From assembly GCA_016788045.1 (NCBI GenBank), contig JAEUTG010000044.1:1-64000 (forward strand): 64,000 nt of DNA. The letters are read 5' to 3'. Below are positions 1 through 8,917 of this stretch, piece by piece (position 1 is the first letter of the stretch; each line of letters starts with the position of its first letter). Origin of the DNA: Bacteroidales bacterium (lineage in GTDB: Bacteria > Bacteroidota > Bacteroidia > Bacteroidales > Lentimicrobiaceae). Below the pieces are notes generated by a model, which worked only from the letters and a program-made list of their open reading frames with translations, was not told the origin of the DNA and did not search any database. The translations under genes and the position numbers were made by a program.

Positions 1-2595
1 GATCAGGGTATCGGCATTGCCTACCTGAGGCAGCCCGATATCCAGATTGTTGTCTTTTACCTGATAAGAAACCCCCGCCTGGGCGTTAAACAGGGTAATG
101 GAGGAGGCACCGCCCCGGCAGAGGGTGGTTGCGCCCTGTGAGGCAGCGAGAAACAGCTGCTGGCAGTCGCCGGTGTAGAGGCATTGGACTTCTTCGGCGG
201 TGAGGGCACGGTTGTATATGCGGATGTCGTCGATTTTGCCCCTGTATGTTTGCCAATTACCATGATCGACAGAACCAATCATATTCCAGAAGCTTGATGT
301 CGGGTAATCAGATATGCCTGGTAAATAATCATTTTCAACTATTATCCCATCTAAATACAATGACATTTGACCGGATAACCCATTAAAGGTTCCTACAACA
401 TGATGAAAATCTTCAAATGAGATTGAATCACCATTGTGGTTTAAGGAATTTGATCCACCGGAAACATCTCTTCTGAAATGGAGGTTTCCTTGTGAAAAAC
501 AAATTGAATATGGATCAAGACCTCCTTGTAGATCACCCCTCCAAAGAATTTGTTGTTGACCTGATAAATTGTACTCTGATGTTACAAACCAGGCTGAGAT
601 CGATAAATCATTAGTAATGTCTAAAGAAACTGAAGCAGGAATGTAAATGTTGGTTTGGCTTCCATCAAAACTGTAGGCATTGTCATTGATGCCAAATCTA
701 TCTGTTGTCAATACAGCTCCATTCACCACCCCATGGTTCCCGTTCCCGCTTTCGTCGTTGGCGTTGCCATTGAAGGGATAGTAAGCTACCAGGCCGGTTT
801 GCAGATCAACCGGAGGGTTGATGGGTTGGCCAAGGTCGGCGGGGAGGGGGCCAAAGGTAACATAAACAGAATCGCTTGCTTTACAACCGATAGAATCAGT
901 AATCTGGCAGCTATAAATACCGGGAGACGTCACCTCAAGTATGTTGTTATTTCCGGGAATATTCCATTGATAATTGGAATACCCACCCGGCACGGAGATA
1001 ATTCCAGAAATTGCTCCACATACTGCAAGTGTGTCAGGACCAAAATCTATAGCAGGTAATTGCTGAATATTGATTTTTATAGTATCTGATAACTGGCAGG
1101 AACCAACACCCGCCTGTACCCAATATTCACCAGGAGTATTTACAGATATAGACCTTGCTGTCGATCCTGTGCTCCACAGGTAAGGTTCCATTCCAAATCC
1201 TGCATCTAGGATGGCTGTATCACCTGCACAAATTGTAAGGTCGGAACCTAGTTCGAGGCTGTTGAAATTGGAGAAGAAACCGTAACTACAGCCAATATCC
1301 GAGCCTCCATTAATTAAGCCCATGTGAAATAGACCTATTCTGTTTGAAATTATACATGTTGTTCCCACAGGAACCTGTGCTGTAGATAACACAACTCTCG
1401 CAGCCAGCCAATGTCCGTTAGTTCCAGGAACTTCAGAAAAATCATTCACTAACACAGTGGTTGAATCTCCATTAATACGAAAACCAGTTTCATTTCCTGC
1501 TTCAGTAATAAGAAGTAATCCAAACTGATAATCATTTGATCTGAAAACAGAAACAGATTTTGAGCCAGTGCACTGAACCTGCGGCAAGACAGCCGAGCCG
1601 AATTCACAACCATAACCACTAGTTTGGTATACTAGAACAGGCGAAGAAGTTGATAAATGAGTTGAGTAGTTTTGAATCAAATGATTAAAGACTTCCCCTC
1701 GATTAATTGATACAGGAGTGGTACTGCCATCAAAAAACAACTCTGTATTGTTTGCTAAACCAAGTACATAAAGTCGATCACCTCCATTTGTTAAAAACCC
1801 CCTAACTCCAACGAATTCATTTCCAGCCATATTAACCGGAATAATCTGATCACCTATAAGGTCCCCCCCACACCTATTATTCGGATCATGTAATAAGTCA
1901 TCAGTAACGGTTACCGCTATTAATTTATCAGATAACAACTCTGTACCATGTAAATGTGACTGAATAGATTGACCGGTTGCAACACCCGACCAGGTTTGCC
2001 CTTTGTTCAAAACGATTTGGAAGACTTCTTTTTCAGAATGGCCTACAATATCCTTTGCAGGAGTTATTGTCACCGTCGTATTATCTTCAGTGGCAACAAT
2101 ATCAAAAGCATTGTAAGGTGTAGGAGAATAGCTGGGTTCATTAATGAATTGGGTTTGCCCCGGAAGCAAAAACTCTTTCCCTAGTGCGTTCTTACCCTTC
2201 AGTGAATACAATTCAGGGTTGCAATTACAATAACTGCTTACCACATCATAATAGGCAGTGATGGGAGTTGTTGACTTAATATGGATTCCTTTATTCAAAA
2301 TAGTGTTGGCTGGTTTATTCTCCAACAATTCAAGCCATGGTGAAAGATCTACTGAAACAGATGTATCAGCCCCAATCGAAACCTGAATTGGAATAAATGA
2401 AGTTTCGGCCGGCATTGAAATATTGACAAAAGCTGGTATGCTCAATGTTGTTAATCGCAAAACGATGGGTTCATCAAACCGGTAAAAATCATTTTTTGAA
2501 ACCTCGGGCGCAGCAAACCAGAATTCCGTATCAATTTGCCCGATCAGTGCAACCGAATATAGAATAAACAAAACGTTAAGAAGGACTTTTTTCAT
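1..2595 (-). CDS. Exported IgGFc-binding/LamG surface protein, 3' end beyond window
   Basis: Translating the minus strand from the ATG at 2593-2595 gives an uninterrupted frame of 865 codons to the window edge, so the C-terminus is missing. Residues 1-20 form a signal peptide. The next 400 or so residues begin with FWFAAPE and resemble the IgGFc-binding domain family of Bacteroidota surface proteins. Two Ig/PKD-like segments follow (for example GDTAILDAG, and CGAISGIISVPGGYSNYQW), then a LamG-type concanavalin-like domain starting GLVAYYPFNGNANDESGNG. The protein is probably exported to the cell surface or medium; a T9SS tail would be expected beyond the edge but is not visible. The start lies 16 bp downstream of the stop of the next minus-strand gene, so the two are probably cotranscribed. 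The ligand is unknown. I am confident it is coding and moderately confident of the domains. Confidence 0.85.
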   Translation of the reverse strand, partial: MKKVLLNVLFILYSVALIGQIDTEFWFAAPEVSKNDFYRFDEPIVLRLTTLSIPAFVNISMPAETSFIPIQVSIGADTSVSVDLSPWLELLENKPANTILNKGIHIKSTTPITAYYDVVSSYCNCNPELYSLKGKNALGKEFLLPGQTQFINEPSYSPTPYNAFDIVATEDNTTVTITPAKDIVGHSEKEVFQIVLNKGQTWSGVATGQSIQSHLHGTELLSDKLIAVTVTDDLLHDPNNRCGGDLIGDQIIPVNMAGNEFVGVRGFLTNGGDRLYVLGLANNTELFFDGSTTPVSINRGEVFNHLIQNYSTHLSTSSPVLVYQTSGYGCEFGSAVLPQVQCTGSKSVSVFRSNDYQFGLLLITEAGNETGFRINGDSTTVLVNDFSEVPGTNGHWLAARVVLSTAQVPVGTTCIISNRIGLFHMGLINGGSDIGCSYGFFSNFNSLELGSDLTICAGDTAILDAGFGMEPYLWSTGSTARSISVNTPGEYWVQAGVGSCQLSDTIKINIQQLPAIDFGPDTLAVCGAISGIISVPGGYSNYQWNIPGNNNILEVTSPGIYSCQITDSIGCKASDSVYVTFGPLPADLGQPINPPVDLQTGLVAYYPFNGNANDESGNGNHGVVNGAVLTTDRFGINDNAYSFDGSQTNIYIPASVSLDITNDLSISAWFVTSEYNLSGQQQILWRGDLQGGLDPYSICFSQGNLHFRRDVSGGSNSLNHNGDSISFEDFHHVVGTFNGLSGQMSLYLDGIIVENDYLPGISDYPTSSFWNMIGSVDHGNWQTYRGKIDDIRIYNRALTAEEVQCLYTGDCQQLFLAASQGATTLCRGGASSITLFNAQAGVSYQVKDNNLDIGLPQVGNADTLI

Positions 2596-2611
2596 AAAAC
2601 CTTTAGTATTC

Positions 2612-5146
2612 TTATTCCTTGATAAACGAAACACTTTGACTTACAGTTCCATTGCTGATTACCAACAGGTAGAAACCGCTATTCATTTTGGAGATATCCA
2701 GCACCAATTCATTCTGATCTGGCACTAACTGATTTAGAACCAGCATCCCGTTTGCAGAAAAAATGCGTAAACTTCGTTCACCCGGCAACCGCCCGTTCAT
2801 TTTAATCACCAGCTTATCCTTTGCCGGATTGGGTGATAAATCAATCAGGTCACGGATCAGGTAAACGACGCCGCTGCGCTGAAGCTCTGTTCCGGAATAG
2901 TCTGTGGCAATAACATTATAATAGTAAGACCCCGCAGAAGCTTCTTTCCCGGAATTGGTTTCCCCTCCCCATTTTGCCGTTGACATATCGTAAGCAAAGA
3001 CTTCCCTACCCCAGGAATCTCTGATCCAGACTGTATAAGCAACGATTCCCTCCGCGACAAATTCAAAGTAATCGTTAATGCCATCACTGTTGGGGGTAAA
3101 GGAGGAGGGAATACTCAGGGATACAACCCGGCTTACAACCTCAATGCTCCCGTTGTCAATGTTTCGGATGGTGTCGAAATTGAAAACCACTTCTGATAAA
3201 ACCAGCGGGCTGATTCCCTTTTCATTGGCCAGAAAGCTTAAGTTTAGCAACGGCCCGGAACCACTTACAGGAAATTCAGAATTCATGGAAATATTCAGCG
3301 TTCCCGGGCTAAGTTCTGTTATCAAAGTATAGGCACCTGCAGCGATGGTTCCCTCTGTTCCATAAGTGCTGTACGTAACTATTTGCGGATCATACTCAAG
3401 GTTGAAGCTGATTGCCTGAATGCGCTGGTTCTCCGCTAACGGCCACTGCGAAACAACCGGCATAACTACGGAATTTCCAGGATCCGTGATGGTATCACCA
3501 ATAGTGATCATTGCCTGAATCGCCTGAAAATCTATTGTAATACTGCCGTTTTTGAGATTTTGAATTGTATCCTGATTGTAAAGGAAATCAGAAATCAACA
3601 GTTCGCAAAACCCAGGCTTAAGTGAATTAAACCCAAGGTTGATCAGAACGCCCTTTCCGCTGACCGGTTCCTGGGTAGTACACCTGATATTTAAATAACC
3701 TGGCTGTGATTGGGTAATTTCAACCAATGCTGCCTCCCCCGCAATCGAGCCTTCGAGATTGTAATCATCGAATTCAGCAATCTGAGTGTCATAGCGAAGA
3801 TTAAACTCCATCGATGTTATTTTATCCAGCGCTTTGAGTTCATGATGATTCTCAATCTTAACCATGGCTTTCTCTGTATAGGTAACCTGATTATCTGAAA
3901 CAGAAACGGAATCGTTTATTGAATAGAACTTGTCAATTCTGACAACATACAATGAGTCAATCTCCCAATAATTGCTGGTCCCCTTATCCCGGAGTAACCC
4001 CATGTAAAAACGATGATCGGGATCAGGCCTGAAAAAATACGGTTTGTATAATGAATTTTTAATGATCGTATCTGTCTTGTAGAAATTCCCATAACCATCA
4101 TTCAGGAGAACACATCCGGTGTACCGGAAAGGTGGTTCTGGGCCCTGCCTGTAGCGGTATACCAGATCGGTAGAGCCATCTCCGTTGTAATCAACCGGTG
4201 AGATAAGCTCTGTTTCTACACCCTCGTTATCGATTTCAAGCGTGGAAAACCTGAATGAACCTGTATTATCATCCCAGAAAGCCTTATACAACCTGTGCTG
4301 GTTGGTGCCATCGTTGCTGGCTAAAAAGGCGAAATCAAGCACATTATCCTCCAAAGGGTTTAGTGAGATGGAAACAACGTTCCAGTCACTTACCCGCTCA
4401 TCCTGAAAGTAAACCTGTGTTGAAGGATCAAAATCGCCGTTCCCGATCCCTTTATTAAACCTGAACCCCCACTGTCCATCGGCCCATCCATTCTTGCCAT
4501 AGATCAGGTCTTTGAATCCATCGCCATCCATATCACTTAAAAACATGTTTATATCACGGCCGGTTGGGAACGTTGGTACTGGTGTAAATACCCTGTTGCC
4601 TTCGTTGCGCAGCATGGTATTTGTTCCGCTTGCACTTCTGATAAATACATCTGTCTGGCCGTCATTGTCAAAATCCACAAAAATGGATCCGACACAAAAC
4701 GGGTTGTTCATCGGCAATTCTGCAAAATCTTCACTCCTGAACCAGGTCAGGGCATTACCCCAGTATATTCTTACACTGTTTTCGCCGCAGTTCCAATGGT
4801 TTGCAGAATAAACCAACAGATCGTTGTTACCGTCTTTGTCGGCATCCTGATAGTAAAAATGAATTTCATCCCCGTAATAAGTATGAAAATAGGAATTTGA
4901 AAAAGCATGTACCTGTATGCTGAAATCGTAAATCATCGCTTCACCTTCGTTCCTGTAGAAATCGATGGAATCACGGCTTTTTGCAAATACCAGTACGTCG
5001 ACCTTCTGATCTCCGTTGTAGTCAAAGATCAGGTGCTCATAATCCGTAATCTGGGCCAGCTTCAGGCTCAGCATTTTATTTACAACTTCCTGACCAGCGG
5101 TGACGGAATAAAATGCCATGAAAACAAAAAGAAGGATATATCTCAT
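2612..5146 (-). CDS. T9SS-exported FG-GAP/cohesin-like repeat protein
   Basis: 844 residues. A signal peptide (about 1-18) is followed by roughly 370 residues of FG-GAP/VCBS-type repeats, visible as recurring calcium-loop motifs such as DYNGDQKVD, DADKDGNND, DFDNDGQTD and DMDGDGFKD, which suggest a beta-propeller. Two cohesin-like beta-sandwich modules follow at about 415-535 and 540-655. Each has the pattern FNLxYDxQI, a GTIA or GSIA turn, PGxLNI, PVSGxGxLxNL and NGSI. Next is a CHU_C/gliding-type domain (FTPNSDGINDYFEF) and a T9SS type A sorting tail (LSPNPAKDKLVI ... GFYLLVISNG). It should cross the outer membrane by T9SS and sit on the cell surface. Carrying both a CHU_C module and a type A tail is somewhat unusual. 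No dockerin partner was seen, so the cohesin-like modules may be generic Ig-like spacers. Confidence 0.88.
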   Translation of the reverse strand: MRYILLFVFMAFYSVTAGQEVVNKMLSLKLAQITDYEHLIFDYNGDQKVDVLVFAKSRDSIDFYRNEGEAMIYDFSIQVHAFSNSYFHTYYGDEIHFYYQDADKDGNNDLLVYSANHWNCGENSVRIYWGNALTWFRSEDFAELPMNNPFCVGSIFVDFDNDGQTDVFIRSASGTNTMLRNEGNRVFTPVPTFPTGRDINMFLSDMDGDGFKDLIYGKNGWADGQWGFRFNKGIGNGDFDPSTQVYFQDERVSDWNVVSISLNPLEDNVLDFAFLASNDGTNQHRLYKAFWDDNTGSFRFSTLEIDNEGVETELISPVDYNGDGSTDLVYRYRQGPEPPFRYTGCVLLNDGYGNFYKTDTIIKNSLYKPYFFRPDPDHRFYMGLLRDKGTSNYWEIDSLYVVRIDKFYSINDSVSVSDNQVTYTEKAMVKIENHHELKALDKITSMEFNLRYDTQIAEFDDYNLEGSIAGEAALVEITQSQPGYLNIRCTTQEPVSGKGVLINLGFNSLKPGFCELLISDFLYNQDTIQNLKNGSITIDFQAIQAMITIGDTITDPGNSVVMPVVSQWPLAENQRIQAISFNLEYDPQIVTYSTYGTEGTIAAGAYTLITELSPGTLNISMNSEFPVSGSGPLLNLSFLANEKGISPLVLSEVVFNFDTIRNIDNGSIEVVSRVVSLSIPSSFTPNSDGINDYFEFVAEGIVAYTVWIRDSWGREVFAYDMSTAKWGGETNSGKEASAGSYYYNVIATDYSGTELQRSGVVYLIRDLIDLSPNPAKDKLVIKMNGRLPGERSLRIFSANGMLVLNQLVPDQNELVLDISKMNSGFYLLVISNGTVSQSVSFIKE

Positions 5147-5546
5147 ATTGATACGGTTTTAACCAGCCGGAAAATAAGAAAAGGAGATAGTTTAGGGTTG
5201 TATTAAACCCGATAATGATAAAAGATTGCCTTTGCCTTTGCGGATGTCTGTTAACTGAGAATTTTAATGAATAATACCAGCCTGAGTTCGATTAAACTTA
5301 TATAATTGATTTAAAGACCTTAAGAAAGAGAAGATTTCCTGTGCAAATAGCCGATGCAGTATATTCAGTTATAAAATTTTTGCTTGGTAAATTTATCAAG
5401 TAAAAATGAATAAACAAAATCATTATTCCCGAATCACCATTTTCCAGCTATTTTCTTTGAAACTGCTGAGTTTCCCTTTAAACACGGCTGAATTGGTTAA
5501 TAATAACTCATTCTATGCGTTTACGTTACATTAAATTGGAATAATG

Positions 5547-5554
5547 TAATTTTG
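5547..5554 (+). promoter_or_regulatory. Candidate -7 element for mnmA
   Basis: TAATTTTG fits the Bacteroidota -7 consensus TAnnTTTG exactly. A -33 TTTG is not clear; the closest is GTTTAC at 5519-5524, with 22 bases between. If used, the mRNA would have a leader of about 230 nt containing three hairpins. Confidence 0.4.
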
Positions 5555-5639
5555 CAACAAATTCTGTTGCCTGCATTAAAAGGTAAACCTGACTGCAGTT
5601 AACGGTTTATGCAGCTTTCCTGACCGATTGTATCAGGCA

Positions 5640-5793
5640 ATGACTTTGAGCCTGCCTGACTGCCATCAGCGCAGGCAGGCTTTGAGTTTTACCTGTCTGC
5701 CTGTATGCAAACAGGCAGGCTTTTTTACTTTTTACCTGTCTGCCTGTGGCAAACAGGCAAGCTTTTTACTTTAGACTTTTTACTTTTTACTTG
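5640..5793 (-). repeat. Dispersed repeat copy A: three GCCTGCCTG hairpins plus AAGTNWA heptamers
   Basis: Three inverted repeats lie in a row: GCCTGCCTG/CAGGCAGGC (5650-5658 with 5672-5680), GTCTGCCTGT/ACAGGCAGGC (5695-5704 with 5711-5720) and GTCTGCCTGT/ACAGGCAAGC (5738-5747 with 5753-5762). They are interleaved with minus-strand 7-mers AAGTAAA and AAGTCTA, and the heptamer tract ends two bases before the mnmA ATG. The same combination occurs near 51740-51790 and 62846-62925, and the heptamers alone occur at 10441-10478. Confidence 0.8.
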
Positions 5794-5794
5794 T

Positions 5795-6865
5795 ATGCCC
5801 ATCGCCGCCCTCGTATCCGGTGGAGTTGACAGCTCCGTAATGCTTCACCTGCTGAAAGAGCAGGGCCATGAACCTGTGATCTTTTATATCCTGATCGGGA
5901 TGAAAGACAAGGAAGGATTTCTCGATTGCCCTTCGGAAGAAGACATCGAGATCACCACCTGGCTTTCGAAGAAATACGGGCTGCGCATGGAGGTTGTTAC
6001 CCTGCAGGAAGAATACTGGGACAATGTGGTGGCCTATACCCTTGATGCCGTTAAAAAAGGCCTCACTCCCAACCCCGATGTGATGTGCAACCGCATGATC
6101 AAGTTCGGTAGCTTCAACGACAAATACGGCCATGACTTCGATTTTCTGGCTACCGGCCATTATGCTTCCACACTTGTCAGGAACAACACAAAATACCTGG
6201 CCACCGCCAAAGACAAGTTCAAGGACCAGACCGACTTCCTCGCCCAGATCACTTACGCCCAGCTTCAGAAGCTGATGTTTCCCATCGGCGGGCTCACCAA
6301 GCCGGAGGTGAGGCAGATTGCCAACGATGCCCGCCTGCCCAGCGCCGGCCGTAAGGATAGTCAGGGCATCTGCTTCCTGGGGAAGGTCAATTACAACGAT
6401 TTTCTGCGGCGCTATGTGGGAGAAAAAGAAGGAAAGATCGTCGAACTGGAAACCGGCAAAATCCTGGGAACCCACAGGGGTTACTGGTTTCACACCATCG
6501 GGCAGCGTAAAGGGCTGGGATTGAGCCAGGGTCCCTGGTTCGTGGTAAAAAAAGACACCGGCGAAAACATTGTTTACGTTTCAAACGGCTACGATCCGCT
6601 TATACAGTACAGCAACACCATACGGTTGTCGGGATTTCACTTTATCTCGGGCAATCCCTGGCAAAGCCTTGAATCTCCGGTACCGGTACAGTTCAAGATC
6701 AGGCATACACCCGATTTCTCCAAAGGAACCCTTCAGCAGATTGACGGTCAGATGATTATCCAGGCAGAAGAACCCGTTTCGGGCATCGCTGCCGGGCAGT
6801 TCGGAGTGATTTACGATGAGCAGTGCGAAATCTGCATCGGCAGCGGGGAGATCGGCTGGCAGTAA
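5795..6865 (+). CDS. mnmA: tRNA-uridine 2-sulfurtransferase MnmA
   Basis: 356 residues, the normal length. The enzyme 2-thiolates U34 of the tRNAs for Lys, Glu and Gln, using ATP to adenylate the base and a persulfide sulfur donor. Visible motifs are the PP-loop SGGVDSS (residues 8-14), the catalytic Cys in PNPDVMC (Cys98), TGHYA, the second catalytic Cys in KDSQGIC (Cys193) and [10 protein letters not shown] in the C-terminal part. I chose the ATG at 5795 because it starts directly with the family N-terminus ([10 protein letters not shown]). The frame stays open to an upstream ATG at 5705, but that extension only translates the dispersed hairpin repeat. No Shine-Dalgarno sequence is present, as is usual in this phylum. 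It acts in the cytosol. Confidence 0.96.
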   Translation: MPIAALVSGGVDSSVMLHLLKEQGHEPVIFYILIGMKDKEGFLDCPSEEDIEITTWLSKKYGLRMEVVTLQEEYWDNVVAYTLDAVKKGLTPNPDVMCNRMIKFGSFNDKYGHDFDFLATGHYASTLVRNNTKYLATAKDKFKDQTDFLAQITYAQLQKLMFPIGGLTKPEVRQIANDARLPSAGRKDSQGICFLGKVNYNDFLRRYVGEKEGKIVELETGKILGTHRGYWFHTIGQRKGLGLSQGPWFVVKKDTGENIVYVSNGYDPLIQYSNTIRLSGFHFISGNPWQSLESPVPVQFKIRHTPDFSKGTLQQIDGQMIIQAEEPVSGIAAGQFGVIYDEQCEICIGSGEIGWQ

Positions 6866-6924
6866 TCCGTTGATTTTTTACAATTCCTTAAAATACAAGT
6901 AACTTTAATTTAACCGGCCAGGGA

Positions 6925-6932
6925 TACTTTTG
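6925..6932 (+). promoter_or_regulatory. Candidate -7 element for the metallophosphoesterase gene
   Basis: TACTTTTG matches TAnnTTTG exactly and lies 16 bp before the proposed TTG start. No clear -33 TTTG is present. It would give a very short leader. Confidence 0.4.
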
Positions 6933-6948
6933 TACTCAAAATCATCCT

Positions 6949-7782
6949 TTGCAAGCGGTTCACCACAAAACCATTGTTGTTTCTGATCTCCACCTGGGAA
7001 CCAGAAGTTCTGCGGCGAAGCAACTGGTTCGCTTTCTGAGGTCGAACACCTGCGATACCCTGATCCTCAACGGTGATATCATCGATGCCTGGCAACTGAA
7101 ACGCTCTGGCAAATGGAAGAAAAAGCACAGCCGGCTGATCAAGCTGATTGTAAAACTGATTGATCAGAAAAAGACCCGGATCATCTACATCCGGGGCAAC
7201 CACGATGACTTCCTCGATGAGTTCCTCCCGTTTGAATTTGGCAGTTTTTCGATTATCCGCGATCTTGTTTACGAATCGAATGGCCGGAAGTACTACATCT
7301 GCCATGGGGATGTGTTCGATTACATCACCACCCGGCTCAGGTTCGTTGCCAAACTGGGCGACATCGGTTATACCCTGCTGCTCAGGATAAATAGGGCCAT
7401 CAACCGCTACCGCACCCGAAGGGGGCTGCCTTACTACTCCTTCTCACAGAAAGTGAAAAACAGGGTGAAACAGGCTGTATCCTACATCAATGATTTTGAA
7501 TCAGAGATGTCTAAAATTGCCGCCATCAAGGGTTGTGAGGGGGTCATCTGCGGTCATATTCACCACCCGGCCAACAGGATGGTCGATGGTATCCATTACC
7601 TGAATTCGGGCGACTGGGTCGAAACCATGAGTGCGCTGACCGAAGATTATAATGGAAACTGGGAGATTGTTTATTACACAGCCTGGGCTGAACAATATAT
7701 CCCTGAAGAAGATCAGCAGGTACATGAAGAAATTACGCCTGAAATTCTGCTCAGAAACGAAATCCCATACACTTCGGTATAA
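6949..7782 (+). CDS. LpxH-like metallophosphoesterase (UDP-diacylglucosamine diphosphatase family)
   Basis: 277 residues. The calcineurin-type metal ligands are all present: SDLHLG (Asp13, His15), NGDIID, RGNHDD, CHGDVFD and CGHIHHP. The long form with an inserted helical arm (about 130-185, rich in Arg and Lys) and the C-terminal SGDWVE resemble the LpxH/YbbF group. That group releases lipid X from UDP-2,3-diacylglucosamine in lipid A synthesis at the inner face of the inner membrane. The frame has no ATG before the first motif, so a TTG start at 6949 is proposed; a promoter-like TACTTTTG sits just upstream. Assignment to LpxH itself rather than a paralogue is by similarity only. Confidence 0.8.
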   Translation: MQAVHHKTIVVSDLHLGTRSSAAKQLVRFLRSNTCDTLILNGDIIDAWQLKRSGKWKKKHSRLIKLIVKLIDQKKTRIIYIRGNHDDFLDEFLPFEFGSFSIIRDLVYESNGRKYYICHGDVFDYITTRLRFVAKLGDIGYTLLLRINRAINRYRTRRGLPYYSFSQKVKNRVKQAVSYINDFESEMSKIAAIKGCEGVICGHIHHPANRMVDGIHYLNSGDWVETMSALTEDYNGNWEIVYYTAWAEQYIPEEDQQVHEEITPEILLRNEIPYTSV

Positions 7783-8033
7783 GTCCCTTTGCCGTTCTGA
7801 ACGGCTATCCGGGCATTTCTGTTGTACAATCCTGCCATGCACAGGCTCGATTCAGTCAGCTGAAAAATCCTATTTAGATTAATTACAAATAGACTCCTGC
7901 TATTGCCAGAGGCAAACTGATATGGTATTTTTGTTAATACTTAATTTCACCGTTCAGCTTGTTTTCTCAGCTTTAAGCCAGTGCCGGACAGATACTCCCG
8001 AAGAAATTTTTATTAACCCATAAAAACAAGACC
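7783..8033 (+). promoter_or_regulatory. Intergenic region with promoter at 7902-7933
   Basis: TATTTTTG at 7926-7933 is a perfect -7 element, with ATTG at 7902-7905 as -33 and 20 bp between. A GCCGTT-CTG-AACGGC hairpin at 7791-7805 follows the preceding gene but lacks a T tract. The leader to the ATG at 8034 is about 95 nt. Confidence 0.5.
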
Positions 8034-8840
8034 ATGAAATTTTGTACAAGTTGCGGAGCAGAATTAAAGCCAGGGGCAAAATTCTGCGCTTCCTGCGGAA
8101 CACCTGTCGTAACATCCGAAGCACCCTCTGTCCAGTCACCCCCACCCCCACCCCCTCCGGCATATCAGCAGCAGGAGCCGGTGTACAATCAGGCCAGGGA
8201 AGCAGGCAATACCTTTGCCAATGCCGTGTCGGGCAATACCAACCTGATACAGCGGGTGATCGGGATTCTTGTCAGGCCTAAACAGGAGTGGGCTGTAATT
8301 GCTACGGAGCAACCCAACACGACAAAACTGATTGCCGGATATGCCTTGATCCTTGCTCTTATACCCGCTCTTTCAGCGCTGATCAAATTTGGCGTAATCG
8401 GTTCTTCCTTCATGGGGTATACTTACCGTAGCCTTTCAACCGGTATCTCAACCGGACTCATTCAGCTCTTGTCTGCGGTAATCGGAGTTTACCTGCTGGC
8501 CTGGGTTATCGATATGCTGGCCCCTTCGTTTGACTCTGAGAAGAACTTCGGACGCTCACTCCAGGTGGCTGTTTATTCAAGCACCCCACAATGGGTTGCA
8601 GGGATCCTGTTGCTGCTTGGCAATTCAATGAGCATTCTGATTATGCTGATCGGGCTATATGCAATTTACCTGTTTGCAGTCGGACTTCCGGTAATCAAAA
8701 ACACCCCGCAACAGAAAGTAGTGGGCTATGTTGTGCTGACCATCATTGCCATGATTGTAATTGCCGTGGTTCTCGGACTGGTTCTTGCAGCGGTGATGGG
8801 ACTGTTCTTTGCCGGCGCGACAGGCGGGTTCAATTTCTGA
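8034..8840 (+). CDS. Zinc-ribbon plus Yip1-domain membrane protein
   Basis: 268 residues. Residues 1-23 are a zinc ribbon with two CxxCG knuckles (MKFCTSCGAELKPGAKFCASCG). A Pro/Gln-rich linker follows to about residue 65, then a Yip1-like region (about 75-260) with five or six membrane segments and the opening pattern RVIGILVRPKQEWAVIA. Yip1-domain proteins are polytopic; their bacterial function is unclear. The ribbon should face the cytosol. It is the first gene of a rightward group of four, three of which carry the same ribbon, and a good promoter lies 100 bp upstream. Function unknown; probably membrane-associated assembly or stress related, which is inference. Confidence 0.85.
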   Translation: MKFCTSCGAELKPGAKFCASCGTPVVTSEAPSVQSPPPPPPPAYQQQEPVYNQAREAGNTFANAVSGNTNLIQRVIGILVRPKQEWAVIATEQPNTTKLIAGYALILALIPALSALIKFGVIGSSFMGYTYRSLSTGISTGLIQLLSAVIGVYLLAWVIDMLAPSFDSEKNFGRSLQVAVYSSTPQWVAGILLLLGNSMSILIMLIGLYAIYLFAVGLPVIKNTPQQKVVGYVVLTIIAMIVIAVVLGLVLAAVMGLFFAGATGGFNF

Positions 8841-8917
8841 AACTGACTGACGCAAGATAACCTGTGGCCGATGGCCTTGCTGTCGGCCTGACTTATGAAT
8901 CCTAATCACAGAAAGCT

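Larger units (their letters stand above)
5147..5794. other. Intergenic region between the surface-protein operon and mnmA
   Basis: About 650 bp without a convincing gene. It must hold the divergent promoters of the minus-strand surface-protein genes and of mnmA. The first 370 bp are AT-rich with no recognisable element apart from a small GGGTT/AACCC hairpin near 5206-5221. The last 150 bp are the dispersed hairpin/heptamer repeat listed separately. Confidence 0.6.

Noticed and set aside
655..1059. Plus-strand open frame of 134 codons in the left-edge gene
   Set aside because: It is antisense to a clear coding frame with signal peptide and domains, and has no protein character.
2612..5146. 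Cellulosome scaffold
   Set aside because: The cohesin-like modules have no dockerin, cellulase or carbohydrate-binding module nearby.
5705..5794. Upstream start for mnmA
   Set aside because: The added 30 codons translate the dispersed hairpin repeat; the family N-terminus begins at 5795.
5780..6493. Minus-strand frame of 237 codons opposite mnmA
   Set aside because: It is the antisense shadow of mnmA, which carries all family motifs.
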